A stretch of DNA of 64,000 nt from assembly GCA_011772205.1 (NCBI GenBank), contig WVZY01000071.1:1-64000 (forward strand), given 5' to 3'. The notes beneath the pieces are model-generated. The model was given only the letters and a program-made list of their open reading frames with translations. It was not told the origin of the DNA and did not search any database. Both the position numbers and the translations under genes were made by a program. Source of the stretch: Candidatus Latescibacterota bacterium (GTDB lineage: Bacteria > Krumholzibacteriota > Krumholzibacteriia > WVZY01). Within the stretch, counting starts at the first letter, position 1. Every line of letters starts with the position of its first letter. Below are positions 27,627 to 36,002 of the stretch, piece after piece.

Positions 27627-29093
27627 ATGCTTATGAATCAAAACCATAATCCTTCAATAAACCACTTTTGGAGAAAAATCCTTTTCTCGATTCTGCTGCT
27701 GGTTATCCCATTCCTTTTCATCACCTGTTCGACCCGGGAACAAATCCAGATATTATATCCGGAAGCCCACTGGCTAAAATATGAAACACCCGAAGAAGCG
27801 GGGTGGTCCTCTGAGCTCCTGGAGCAGGCAAAGACTCTGTGGAAAGAGATCGATTCCGCAGCTTTCATGGTCATCCACGACGGCGCAATTGTCGCGGCCT
27901 GGGGAGACGTGACCCAGCGATTCATGTGTCACTCGGTACGCAAGAGTTTCTTGAGCGCCCTTTATGGAATTCACGTTGCCGAAGGAACCATCGACATCAA
28001 TAAAACCCTCGGGGAATTGGGCATCGATGATGACCCCCCCCTAACCCAAGTAGAGAAACAAGCAGAAATCATCCATCTGCTCAAATCCCGATCCGGCGTT
28101 TATCACGCGGCAGCTTACGAAACCCCGGGCATGAAAGAACGCCGGCCTGCACGGGGCAGCAAGACTCCCGGTGAGTTCTGGTACTACAACAACTGGGATT
28201 TCAATGCGTTGTGCACCATTTTCGAGCAGGAGACTCAAAAAAAGATCTTCGAAGAATTCAAAAGGCGCATTGCGGATCCCTTGCAAATGGAAGATTTCCG
28301 GCTCATGGATACGTATTACCATTTGGAAAAGCAGCACTCGATCCATCCTGCCTACCCATTCAAGATGTCAGCGCGGGATATGGCCCGCTTCGGGCTTCTG
28401 TTTCTAAGAGACGGAAGATGGAAAGATCTCCAAATTATTCCAGCGGAATGGATCGAACAAAGCAGCCGTTCATATTCAACCGTGCCTGACAGGGAGGGAT
28501 ACGGCTATAGCTACATGTGGTGGGTGATAACGGATCAACAAGATAAAAAATGGGGCATGTATTCAGCACTGGGAGTAGGTCGGCAAATGATCGCGGTTCT
28601 CCCGCGTTACAACGTTGTATTTGTCAACAGGGCCGATACATATTTGGGAGAGATGACGGATAGGGAGAAACTGCACCAATTGATGGATCTGATTCTCGAG
28701 GCAAGAACGTCGGCCCCAAAATCGCAGCCGAAGTTAGTGCCTTTCGAAATTCCTGCCGGACCTGCAAAAACACTCTCTCAGATGATTCGCCTCGAAGATT
28801 ACGAAGCAACATTGAAGCTCGATCACGAGGAGGTCTTCGTCGAATCGATTCCTTATGTGGTTGGAGACGTGATAGGAGATACAATCCGTATTCAACAAAA
28901 GGGACCAAACCTGCTGGTAACGGACAATCTCGGTCAGAGATTGATTTTTCTCCCTCACTCCAAAACCCAATTCGAATGGGAAGATTCAAGAATCCCTGTT
29001 TTCTTCGAGTTCGACGATAAGGGAAATCTCTCGCGCATCACCCTGGATGCATCTCCGGCTTGGAAGGTTACGGGTAAAGCCATATTTCCTTGA
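27627..29093 (+). CDS. Serine hydrolase of the class C beta-lactamase family, lipoprotein
   Basis: A 488-residue penicillin-binding-protein/beta-lactamase-fold hydrolase. The N-terminal hydrophobic segment ends L-F-I-T-C-S, a probable lipobox with Cys34 lipidated. S-V-R-K at about residue 103 is the S-x-x-K catalytic motif and Y-N-N at about 188 is the Y-x-N motif. A C-terminal 100-residue all-beta domain (DUF3471-like) follows the hydrolase. Relatives include esterases, D-aminopeptidases and 6-aminohexanoate-dimer hydrolase; the substrate is not predictable. It is monocistronic and converges on the peroxiredoxin gene, 37 bases apart. Confidence 0.85.
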   Translation: MLMNQNHNPSINHFWRKILFSILLLVIPFLFITCSTREQIQILYPEAHWLKYETPEEAGWSSELLEQAKTLWKEIDSAAFMVIHDGAIVAAWGDVTQRFMCHSVRKSFLSALYGIHVAEGTIDINKTLGELGIDDDPPLTQVEKQAEIIHLLKSRSGVYHAAAYETPGMKERRPARGSKTPGEFWYYNNWDFNALCTIFEQETQKKIFEEFKRRIADPLQMEDFRLMDTYYHLEKQHSIHPAYPFKMSARDMARFGLLFLRDGRWKDLQIIPAEWIEQSSRSYSTVPDREGYGYSYMWWVITDQQDKKWGMYSALGVGRQMIAVLPRYNVVFVNRADTYLGEMTDREKLHQLMDLILEARTSAPKSQPKLVPFEIPAGPAKTLSQMIRLEDYEATLKLDHEEVFVESIPYVVGDVIGDTIRIQQKGPNLLVTDNLGQRLIFLPHSKTQFEWEDSRIPVFFEFDDKGNLSRITLDASPAWKVTGKAIFP

Positions 29094-29130
29094 GTGGATG
29101 TCCCCCCTTACCTCATCAACCCGTGCCGTT

Positions 29131-29730
29131 TCATTTTTTCGCATACTTAGAGAGATAATCGATCACTCCCTCTGCGGTCCCCTCCATACCTTCTTCTCCT
29201 TTTTCCCAATTGGCCGGGCACAAACGACCACGCTCCTCGTAGTAGCGGAGCGCATCGAGCATGCGCAAGGTCTCGGCAACGCTGCGGCCGAGCGGAAGAT
29301 CGTTTAGTACGGCATGGCGGACAATACCCTGGCGATCGATCAAAAAGAGCCCGCGCAATGCCACTTCATCGTCGAGAAGCACACCATAACTCCGCGCTAT
29401 ATCCTTCTTCAAATCGGAAACAAGAGGATACCGGATCGGACCGATGCCACCTTTTTCGACCGGTGTCTTCTTCCATGCAAGATGCGTATGGGCCGAATCA
29501 ACAGACACTCCAACCACGGCTGCATCGCGGGCCTTGAACTCGTTCAGCTTCTCGTCGAAAGCGAGTATCTCAGAAAGGCAAACGAACGTGAAATCCAAAG
29601 GATAAAAGAAGAGAATCACGTAATTGCCCCGCAGGGATGACAGAGTGAACTCGGGTTCCAGCCGGTCATCCTCCATAACGGCATTGGCTTTAAAATCCGG
29701 GGCTTCCTTTGTAATGAGATGTGACATCAT
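29131..29730 (-). CDS. Typical 2-Cys peroxiredoxin (AhpC/Prx1 type)
   Basis: A 199-residue thiol peroxidase that reduces H2O2 and organic peroxides. The peroxidatic Cys51 lies in Y-P-L-D-F-T-F-V-C-L-S-E, with the P-x3-T-x2-C catalytic set intact, but the usual Pro after the Cys (V-C-P) is Leu. The resolving Cys is in R-L-C-P-A-N-W near 170. It is the last gene of a minus-strand cluster: thioredoxin, a 57-residue small protein, then this enzyme. A thioredoxin reducing a peroxiredoxin is the expected electron route. Both ATGs at 29730 and 29727 fit the GGAG site. Confidence 0.94.
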   Translation of the reverse strand: MMSHLITKEAPDFKANAVMEDDRLEPEFTLSSLRGNYVILFFYPLDFTFVCLSEILAFDEKLNEFKARDAAVVGVSVDSAHTHLAWKKTPVEKGGIGPIRYPLVSDLKKDIARSYGVLLDDEVALRGLFLIDRQGIVRHAVLNDLPLGRSVAETLRMLDALRYYEERGRLCPANWEKGEEGMEGTAEGVIDYLSKYAKK

Positions 29731-29822
29731 TTCACTCCAATCCAGATTTGGTTAACTATGAGCCCAAGACAATTCGGGCATCGCAACCGATATCGAAGTG
29801 CGACGCCCGAACGGAGCCGTCG

Positions 29823-29847
29823 CTGAGGGCGCTGGGAGCACCCTCAG
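29823..29847 (-). other. mRNA hairpin upstream of the peroxiredoxin gene
   Basis: CTGAGGG (29823-29829) pairs with CCCTCAG (29841-29847), with an inner GCT/AGC extension and a GGG loop. No T-run follows on the minus strand, so it is not a terminator. It sits about 95 bases before the peroxiredoxin start and may set processing or differential expression. Confidence 0.4.
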
Positions 29848-29867
29848 CTAAATGATGGAAATACTGA

Positions 29868-30041
29868 CTACTCGTTCTGCGGATTCATCGACTCGTCGAC
29901 GCAGATCATCTTCAGCTGATCCTCGGTCGGATCCTCGAGCCGCTCGAGAGCCGCCACTGGGCAGAGGTAGGTCGTTCCCGACTCTGCCTTGATCCACTTC
30001 ACGCTGAGCTCTTGCTTGTAGGTTTTGCTTTCGTCACTCAT
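29868..30041 (-). CDS. Conserved-looking 57-residue small protein of a redox cluster
   Basis: A short gene with a perfect AAGGAGG five to seven bases before its ATG. The product starts M-S-D-E-S-K-T-Y-K-Q, then V-K-W-I-K, T-T-Y-L-C-P-V, P-T-E-D-Q-L-K, I-C-V-D-E-S and ends N-P-Q-N-E. It is acidic, without membrane segment or signal, and has two cysteines (27 and 47) that could bind metal or form a disulfide. The codon use and ribosome site look real. It lies between thioredoxin and peroxiredoxin genes on the same strand, so a redox-related role is inferred. I cannot name the family. Confidence 0.75.
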   Translation of the reverse strand: MSDESKTYKQELSVKWIKAESGTTYLCPVAALERLEDPTEDQLKMICVDESMNPQNE

Positions 30042-30175
30042 TTCATTCCTCCTTCTTTATGGTCTAAATCGACCAGGAACGCGGCAGGCAACATCACCTG
30101 CCTTGGTTTTCACAATAATATTTGCAGCACCATTTCTGATTTGCGCTTGTTGCGCTGCTGGTGCTGTTCGCTGCC

Positions 30176-30541
30176 TCAATCATCCCTCTCGGCTGCAATC
30201 TGAGCACGAACGTAATCCATGTCGAGGGATTGTGCCTGGCGAATGATGTCCTCCAGCTGCTCCTCCTCGAAGTAACCCGGCTGCCGGAACAGCAGGATAC
30301 CTTCACGGTACAGCAGTAGCGTCGGTATGTGATCGACGCCGAGCGCCGAAACGAGACTTTTTTCCTTCCGGGTGTCGAGCTTGCCAAAGGTGTTCTCCGG
30401 ATACCGAGCCGCCACCTTCTCGTAGATCGGGGCGAAAGGCTTACACGCGGCACACCAGGGCGCCCAGCAATCGACAAGAGCGATCCCTCCGTTCAACACG
30501 GTTGACTCGAAGTTGTCTTCATTCAGCGCTATGACGGCCAC
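30176..30541 (-). CDS. Thioredoxin-fold protein with WCAAC active site
   Basis: A 121-residue cytoplasmic thioredoxin. The active-site motif is W-A-P-W-C-A-A-C (Cys30 and Cys33) in place of the classical W-C-G-P-C, which should shift its redox potential. The cis-proline is in D-H-I-P-T-L-L. Cys25 in V-D-C-W-A replaces the usual Phe. The start is a GTG at 30541 behind GGAGGTGAT. It precedes the small protein and peroxiredoxin, so it likely supplies electrons to that peroxidase. The C-terminal 20 residues extend the fold. Confidence 0.9.
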   Translation of the reverse strand: MAVIALNEDNFESTVLNGGIALVDCWAPWCAACKPFAPIYEKVAARYPENTFGKLDTRKEKSLVSALGVDHIPTLLLYREGILLFRQPGYFEEEQLEDIIRQAQSLDMDYVRAQIAAERDD

Positions 30542-30848
30542 GTTCGATCACCTCCAAGCTGCCAGAAACTGTTAACGGCTTCATCGCACGACGAACGAGT
30601 GAGGGCGAACAGGAATTCCAGGTTAATATAGGGCGGTTGAACTACAACGGAAAGACGTCTGCTCCAATCGCCCTGAGCTATGCTGCCAACTGTCACCGTT
30701 GCGTATGGTCTATCTGTCGCAAGCAGGCTTACTTTCTTACAACCAAGGTGCCTGCGAACTGTTTCTGAGTTCCGGGGACTTGCTCGGCCGCACAATGCTA
30801 TGATTTTATTGTAGATAGAGGCGTGAGGGCGCTGGGGAGGGGCTCCAG
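30542..30848. other. Non-coding gap of about 300 bases
   Basis: It lies between the kinase-like gene stop and the thioredoxin start, both on the minus strand. An open minus frame through it has no family features or ribosome site. It presumably carries the thioredoxin promoter. Confidence 0.4.
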
Positions 30849-32987
30849 TCACTCCAATTTTTCCAACAGAGCCTTGAAACGAGGATGGCTGCGAAGTGAA
30901 TCAAAATCACTATCCCTTTCGACCCAATCCTTATGGCAGCATCCTGCACTCAGAGCCCTCTCGAGCTGAGTGATTGCCTCCTCCCCCCAGCCCGTCAAGG
31001 CAAAGACACAAGCGGCACCATAGAGAATCATTGGATCCTCAGGATCGATTGACAAAGCGCGTTCTATCCACTTAAAAGCCTGTTCCTTCTCTCCGGCCAC
31101 GGCCAATCCTATTGCGCTCATGTACAGAGCGCGCGCATCATCTGGGTTCAAATCCAGGTGCTTCTTGACATTCGCCAAGCCGCGTTCCAGAGATTCTTTT
31201 GCTTGTTCATCGAGATTCAATCCTCTATACGTCTGCGAAAGTAGGAGGGGGGCGTCAAAGTTCTCCGGATCTTTCCGACAGGCTTGATCGAACAGTCTTG
31301 CTGCCTTCTCGAGGTGTCCTCGGCTGTAACAAGTACGTGCATATGATTCATAAGCTGCAAAAAGATTGGGATTCAATCGAATCGCTGTTTCGAACTCTCT
31401 CTCAGCCTCGTCGTACTGCGCACCGCGGTAGAATGCGAGTCCGCGGGCGACGTGTCCTTCAGCGAGTTCCAGATCAAGATCGAGGGCTTTTTGACTCAGA
31501 GACATGGCTTTCTCGAGATTGGCTCTATTACTATCGAAAAAACTGAAAAGATAAGAGTAGCAGTCCGCCATTCCAGCATATGCAAGCGCATAGGTCGGAT
31601 CTCTTTCTATAGCGTGTTCATACATCTCGAGTGCAAAATTGATCCCTCTACGGTGCGTTTGACGATAGAACTGACGACCGCGGAGGTAAAAATCATAAGC
31701 CTGATAGTCCTTAGTAGAAACCTTTGCGAGAACACGCTCGTCTTTTTCGCTCAATTCGACTTTCAAAGCTTGTACGACGTTCTCTGCGATCTCGTCCTGG
31801 ATTGCGAAAACGTCCTCCAATTCACGATGGTATCGCTCGGACCAGAGTTGATAACCATCGTCTACATTGGTTAGCTTTACCGTAATTTGGAGCTGCTTGC
31901 CTTCCTTACTCACACTTCCTTCTAGCAGTGTTTTCACACCCAGCTTTTTCCCCATTTCACGAATGTTTTCCGCACCACCTTTGAAAGCAAAAGCCGATGT
32001 TCTGGCTGCCACGCGAAGTCCCTCAATCTGGTTGAGAGCATTCGTGATCTCTTCAGCCATCCCATCGCAGAAATACCCCTGATCTTCACAGGGACTCATG
32101 TCTACAAATGGGAGCACTGCTATTGAAGGCTGCTTTTTCACCCTTGAAGGTTGTACTACAATCGTTCTGCTTATTATGCCTCTCCTCAGAATCTCTAAAT
32201 CCACAAGTAAATCTCTTATCCGCTGATACCGCTGATCCGGCTCCTTTTCCATGGCTTTACTGACGATTTCCGCTAATTCAACGGGAACATTCGGATGAAG
32301 ATCGGATAACGCTGCGGGGTCCTCATTTAAAATTGAATACATAACAGCCTGCGCGTACACCCCTTTGAAAGGCAGTTCTCCCGTTACCATTTCATACAGG
32401 CACACTCCCAGTGACCAGATATCCGACCGGTGGTCCGGCGACTCCCCACGACACTGCTCGGGAGACATGTATGCCGCCGCACCCCCAGCTGTAATTAGAT
32501 CATGATTCTCAATACTATTGGAAACGGCAGCTAATCCGAAACGCATGATTTTCACATGGCCGTCATCAAGAACCATGATATTCGAACACTTAATATCGCG
32601 GTGAATTATGCCCTTGTCGTGTGCAGCTTCCAGACCCGTGGCAATTTCGATGGCGATACGCGCGGCTTCTTCTATGGCCAGTGGACCCGAGCGAATTTTC
32701 TCCTGAAGTGTGATCCCCGGTGCATAAACCATGGCCACGCAAATCTGATCCTCCTCTTCCACTATTTCGTAAATAGCGCTTATATTGGGGTGGTCCAGCG
32801 AGGCAGCCGCCTGGACCTCTCTGAGAATGTGATCGATTTGTGTCTTGTCGATAAAAGCGTCCGTACGGAGGAACTGCAGCGCAACGATGCGTTTGAGCTT
32901 CGTGTCTTCCGCTTTATAAAGGATACCCATCTCCTCTTCACCGAGTTCTTCGAGGATCTTATAGTGAGCGATGGTCCTGCCGATCAT
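30849..32987 (-). CDS. Ser/Thr kinase-like protein (probable pseudokinase) with TolB-like and TPR domains
   Basis: A 712-residue protein. Residues 1-265 have the Hanks-type kinase fold: H-R-D at 129-131 with I-K-C-S-N, S-P-E-Q and D-I-W-S-L-G. Three catalytic elements are changed: the glycine loop reads G-E-E-E-M-G (16-21) instead of G-E-G-G-M-G, the ATP lysine of strand 3 is Gln38 (V-A-L-Q-F), and D-F-G is R-F-G (149-151). Residues about 275-420 are the TolB N-terminal/adenylate-cyclase-associated domain (S-I-A-V-L-P-F-V-D-M-S). Residues about 440-710 are TPR repeats. The start at 32987 follows GGAGG; an extension to 33038 is unlikely. It may sense nucleotides or scaffold partners rather than phosphorylate. 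Confidence 0.88.
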   Translation of the reverse strand: MIGRTIAHYKILEELGEEEMGILYKAEDTKLKRIVALQFLRTDAFIDKTQIDHILREVQAAASLDHPNISAIYEIVEEEDQICVAMVYAPGITLQEKIRSGPLAIEEAARIAIEIATGLEAAHDKGIIHRDIKCSNIMVLDDGHVKIMRFGLAAVSNSIENHDLITAGGAAAYMSPEQCRGESPDHRSDIWSLGVCLYEMVTGELPFKGVYAQAVMYSILNEDPAALSDLHPNVPVELAEIVSKAMEKEPDQRYQRIRDLLVDLEILRRGIISRTIVVQPSRVKKQPSIAVLPFVDMSPCEDQGYFCDGMAEEITNALNQIEGLRVAARTSAFAFKGGAENIREMGKKLGVKTLLEGSVSKEGKQLQITVKLTNVDDGYQLWSERYHRELEDVFAIQDEIAENVVQALKVELSEKDERVLAKVSTKDYQAYDFYLRGRQFYRQTHRRGINFALEMYEHAIERDPTYALAYAGMADCYSYLFSFFDSNRANLEKAMSLSQKALDLDLELAEGHVARGLAFYRGAQYDEAEREFETAIRLNPNLFAAYESYARTCYSRGHLEKAARLFDQACRKDPENFDAPLLLSQTYRGLNLDEQAKESLERGLANVKKHLDLNPDDARALYMSAIGLAVAGEKEQAFKWIERALSIDPEDPMILYGAACVFALTGWGEEAITQLERALSAGCCHKDWVERDSDFDSLRSHPRFKALLEKLE

Positions 32988-33038
32988 ATGGCCTCCACAG
33001 CATGAGAAGAAGCAGTGCGCAAGCGTAGTGTGACGCAT

Positions 33039-33543
33039 GATCGTTCATTAATATTACCCGCATGAGGATGGCTTGTCAAAAATGAATGCTCGAGAACAAG
33101 TTAGGAAGTTATTGCTTGCTTCTAGGGTCTGCTGCTATTCGAGCCAAAGCGAATTGGGGAGATCTACCCCTGGATTCCTGGTTCTATGTTTTGGACCCGG
33201 AATGGAGGCATGTCAATCCAGACAGCGGATAACAGTTTTGCAGGTTCTTCCCGAGCATCAACATGATTGTCGTTTCAAATGCCGGAAACTTCGATTACAA
33301 ATCGGAACGCTTTCTGTCCGAGATGATCGAGAAATACATCCTTCCGGCCGTGCTTCAAAACAAAAAATGAATAAAATCTAGCAACGCTGGATTCGTGGGA
33401 GCTCCCGGAGGGGCTCACCGGCTCGTCCGTTACGGTAGTACCTCTGGCGTCCGCCTTGCCCGGCTCGGCACCGCAAGGCGCACGGACTCCCGAGAACCAC
33501 ACCGCTTGAGTGACGAAGTTCTGTATTTCCCCCAATTTAATTC
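33039..33543. other. Intergenic region of about 500 bases with a gene remnant
   Basis: Only a hydrolase-like C-terminal remnant at 33245-33370 was found. The rest, including a GC-rich patch at 33390-33510, shows no gene. Confidence 0.45.
33245..33370 (+). pseudogene. Remnant of a serine hydrolase C-terminus
   Basis: One frame reads F-F-P-S-I-N-M-I-V-V-S-N-A-G-N, then F-L-S-E-M-I-E-K-Y-I-L-P-A-V-L and stops at 33370. The V-V-S-N-A-G and Y-I-L-P-A-V pattern is that of the last 40 residues of class C beta-lactamase-fold esterases. Upstream, weaker family-like words appear in other frames (W-T-R-N-G-G-M at about 33190-33215), so the gene is broken by several shifts. It is not closely similar to the intact hydrolase at 27.6 kb. 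Confidence 0.5.
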
Positions 33544-33777
33544 TTGCCAACTCCCGGTCGATGCGTTATAATGCGCTCACTCAGCCAATTCTCCTGCCAC
33601 GTTCATCTTACAGAGATTGCCCCGCTGTTTAGAGAGTCGGTTGCGGAGTTGTATTGCCGAGTTAATCAGAAGGGCAAATGCTTTTCTGCAAGTTCACAAG
33701 ATCGGCCAGATGTGTTTGAGTTCAGATACGCGGCCGAAAGTCTGTTGTCAAAAGGGGCAGCAAGGGAGTCTCTTTTC

Positions 33778-34035
33778 ATGGCTACCAAGAAGATCTTCGT
33801 TGGCAACCTGCCTTTTAGCGCTACGCACGAGGAGGTCCGCGAGCTATTTTCCGCGCACGGGGCAGTGCACGATGTTAACCTCATCAATGACCGCGAAACC
33901 GGCCGTCCGAGAGGATTTGGATTTGTCGAAATGGACGAGCAGGGAGCCATCGCGGCCATGCGCGCTCTCGACGGGTATGAATTCGAAGGGCGCGACCTCA
34001 GAGTCAACGAAGCCACTGAACGACGCCGCCGGTAG
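33778..34035 (+). CDS. Single-RRM RNA-binding protein, second copy
   Basis: An 85-residue RRM protein, paralogous to the one at 5787. RNP2 is I-F-V-G-N-L (6-11) and RNP1 is R-G-F-G-F-V-E-M (about 43-50), and both share S-A-T-x-E-E-V-x-E-L-F-S. The start at 33778 follows AGGGAG; the frame continues upstream to 33544 but that part is not RRM-like. The tail is a short Arg run. A 12-bp GC-rich hairpin lies 37 bases after the stop. Confidence 0.92.
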   Translation: MATKKIFVGNLPFSATHEEVRELFSAHGAVHDVNLINDRETGRPRGFGFVEMDEQGAIAAMRALDGYEFEGRDLRVNEATERRRR

Positions 34036-34071
34036 CTTAAGCCATTGCGTCGTTAGTAAAAGCTTATTTCA

Positions 34072-34118
34072 AACGGGCGGGCGGACTACGGGCCTATGAA
34101 GGCAATCGCCCGCCCGTT
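34072..34118 (+). terminator. Strong GC-rich hairpin after the RRM gene
   Basis: AACGGGCGGGCG (34072-34083) and CGCCCGCCCGTT (34107-34118) form a perfect 12-bp stem with a 23-base loop. There is no clear T-run on either side, so termination is plausible but not certain; it may stabilise the 3' end of the message. Confidence 0.5.
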
Positions 34119-34346
34119 GGTACGTCTTGGCTCAAGCATCGTCGCCTGTTTGTCCTAAGATTAACTTGGACTTCGGAGCAATAAGTTTACAAATACGAGC
34201 CCCGGCCGAATCCTCAGATGGGACGCTTCGCGCCCCTTCCCCGTTTAGTACCGAGACTTCGCTAAATTGTTTTGATCAATTCCCCGATCTGGACGCCTTG
34301 CGAACCTTCCAGCCACAACTTCAACAGTTCGATAAACCGTTCAATA

Positions 34347-34421
34347 TGGCTCCGGGGGCAGGATTCGAACCTGCGATATCCACGTTAACAGCGTGGTGTT
34401 GTGCCACTCAACTACCCCGGA
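34347..34421 (-). tRNA. tRNA-Asn(GTT)
   Basis: The minus strand folds as a complete tRNA. The acceptor TCCGGGG (34421-34415) pairs with CCCCGGA (34357-34351). The anticodon stem CCACG/CGTGG encloses loop CTGTTAA, giving anticodon GTT, and the T-arm is GCAGG-TTCGAAT-CCTGC. The discriminator base is G (34350) and the CCA end is encoded at 34349-34347. Confidence 0.96.
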
Positions 34422-34506
34422 GTGTCATTAGATATTGTATCAGCGATAAAGAAAGGTGCCAAGCGGGACGGAGATAATATCTTGTGAGTTGGATGATCCT
34501 GATATC

Positions 34507-35556
34507 TTACCCCGAGACCGTTTTATCCAGCCGACTTGAGACTCGAAGCTCAGACCGTCGTTCAAATGTCCTCGAAATATCACCTGGCTTAGTCTGGTAG
34601 TCGTCGATGCCCGCTTGGCACACAATCCGATGCGTCCTCGATAATTTCGTATCGGCTCCTGCGCAATTGATCAAGACGATCCCCGCGACGATGACGCCAG
34701 TTGCGATCACTGTCGCCCAACCGATGACCTCACCGCCAATGAGCCATCCCAGCACAACAGCCACGAGTGGATTGACGAACGCATAGCTACCGACAAGCGC
34801 GGGATCGACAACGCGTATAAGCCAGTTGTACGCACTGAACGCAACGAGTGATCCAAAACAAATTAAATAAAATAACGAGACAACCGACCGTTGGGAGACT
34901 TCGCTGACCTCGATCCGCCCCCATTCACCTGAGACGCCAGCGGCGACCATCAACCACACACCGCCCGCGACGAGCTGCATGCCGGCAGACAGTCCGGCGT
35001 GGTCAGGAAGCAGGGCGCGCCTCGCATAGAGAGAACCCGCCGCCCAAGATGCCGAGCTCGCCACGAGCGCCATTAACGGCACGAGCGGCAAAGCGCCTCC
35101 ATCCGCGATTCCCAGTGGGGAGAGCATCGCCACGCCGATGAATCCCAGCGCTAGACCGCTCAGCATCCGCCAGTTGGATGGCTGTCGAGAATGCAGCCAT
35201 CGAAGGAGCACCATCCACGCTGGAATGGTGGCAAGTACCAGAGCGGCAGCACCGGAACTCACCCGCTGCTCCGCCCAGCTCAACAGCCCGTGTCCGCCGA
35301 GGAAAAGGAGCCCGCCGGCCAGCGCGGCTGATACCCAATGCTCGGGCCGAACGTTTCTCAAGCGCCGCCCCGCCGCAAAGAGCAGCATCGCTCCTGCGAG
35401 CAGCGACCGCGTCCCCGACATGACGAGAGGTGGCAGCGTTTCCACCGCGTAGCGGATGGCGAGGTACGTCGAGCCCCATAAGAAGTAGATGGCAGCGAAG
35501 GCAAGCAGCACCAGTACCGCCTTCGGTGGATCCCCTTCGGCGCGTTGAGAAGTCAT
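34507..35556 (-). CDS. EamA/DMT-family drug/metabolite transporter
   Basis: A 349-residue, ten-helix exporter of the EamA type (YedA/RhaT-like), with two repeats. The first repeat opens F-A-A-I-Y-F-L-W-G-S-T-Y-L-A-I-R-Y-A and the second ends V-N-P-L-V-A-V-V-L-G-W-L-I-G-G-E, the typical DMT signature. It would export small molecules or amino-acid-like compounds. A 45-residue polar tail after the last helix is longer than usual. It overlaps the stop of the small monooxygenase-like gene (ATGA), and the pair is divergent from a CGNR regulator. Confidence 0.9.
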   Translation of the reverse strand: MTSQRAEGDPPKAVLVLLAFAAIYFLWGSTYLAIRYAVETLPPLVMSGTRSLLAGAMLLFAAGRRLRNVRPEHWVSAALAGGLLFLGGHGLLSWAEQRVSSGAAALVLATIPAWMVLLRWLHSRQPSNWRMLSGLALGFIGVAMLSPLGIADGGALPLVPLMALVASSASWAAGSLYARRALLPDHAGLSAGMQLVAGGVWLMVAAGVSGEWGRIEVSEVSQRSVVSLFYLICFGSLVAFSAYNWLIRVVDPALVGSYAFVNPLVAVVLGWLIGGEVIGWATVIATGVIVAGIVLINCAGADTKLSRTHRIVCQAGIDDYQTKPGDISRTFERRSELRVSSRLDKTVSG

Positions 35557-35867
35557 TTTTCCATCGAGAGGTGGATGACAGTGTAGTGGGTGACGTTGTC
35601 CGGCATTTCGAGCAGGTACTTGTCATCCTCGGGGTAGTAGCGCGCCTTCTCCACATCGGCGCCGGCGAATCCACGAATGCTCTCCATCGAATCCCACAGC
35701 GAGATCACGATGAACTCAGCGTCATCACCATCTACGCGCCGTAGAAGCCATGCCCCCAGGTTCCCCTCAGAATGGCGGAGACCCTCAATCCCCGTCTCGA
35801 GAACATACCTTGAATAGGTCTCCGCGTGCTCGGCGCGTGTTCGCCCGATCCAAATTCTTGCTATCAT
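35553..35867 (-). CDS. Small antibiotic-biosynthesis-monooxygenase-like (ABM fold) protein
   Basis: A 104-residue protein with the dimeric ferredoxin-like pattern of ABM/DUF-type enzymes: M-I-A-R-I-W-I-G at the first strand, L-G-A-W-L-L-R-R, F-I-V-I-S-L-W-D-S-M-E-S-I-R-G-F-A, and Y-Y-P-E-D-D-K-Y-L-L-E. The W-D-S-x-E-x-x-x-x-F motif is the family hallmark. The start at 35867 follows AAGGAGG. Its stop overlaps the EamA start. It is probably an enzyme or ligand-binding protein handling the compound that the exporter removes. Confidence 0.82.
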   Translation of the reverse strand: MIARIWIGRTRAEHAETYSRYVLETGIEGLRHSEGNLGAWLLRRVDGDDAEFIVISLWDSMESIRGFAGADVEKARYYPEDDKYLLEMPDNVTHYTVIHLSMEK

Positions 35868-35914
35868 GTCAGTTACCCCTCCTTGCAATTGGAATTCTAA
35901 CCATCAATAAACTC

Positions 35915-35955
35915 TTGACAAGTTATACTATATATGCTAACATATAACCTGTCAA
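35915..35955. promoter_or_regulatory. Palindromic divergent promoter/operator of the CGNR regulator
   Basis: TTGACAAGTTATA (35915-35927) and TATAACCTGTCAA (35943-35955) form a near-perfect 13-base inverted repeat (12 of 13) with a 15-base spacer. Each arm holds a consensus -35 (TTGACA) pointing outwards across the other. On the minus strand TTGACA-N17-TATAGT is an almost ideal sigma-70 promoter for the monooxygenase-like/EamA pair. On the plus strand TTGACA-N17-TAACAT serves the regulator. Confidence 0.78.
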
Positions 35956-36002
35956 TTGTATTTTGACGGTTAGGTCAAGTTGTTTTGATCAGCTAGGCAC
36001 AC

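Noticed and set aside
30529-30852. 107-codon minus-strand frame between the kinase-like and thioredoxin genes
   Set aside because: Composition unlike a protein, no ribosome site, overlaps the thioredoxin start.
33390-33510. GC-rich patch with short inverted repeats, considered as a structured RNA
   Set aside because: Pairings are short and inconsistent; no known RNA class fits.
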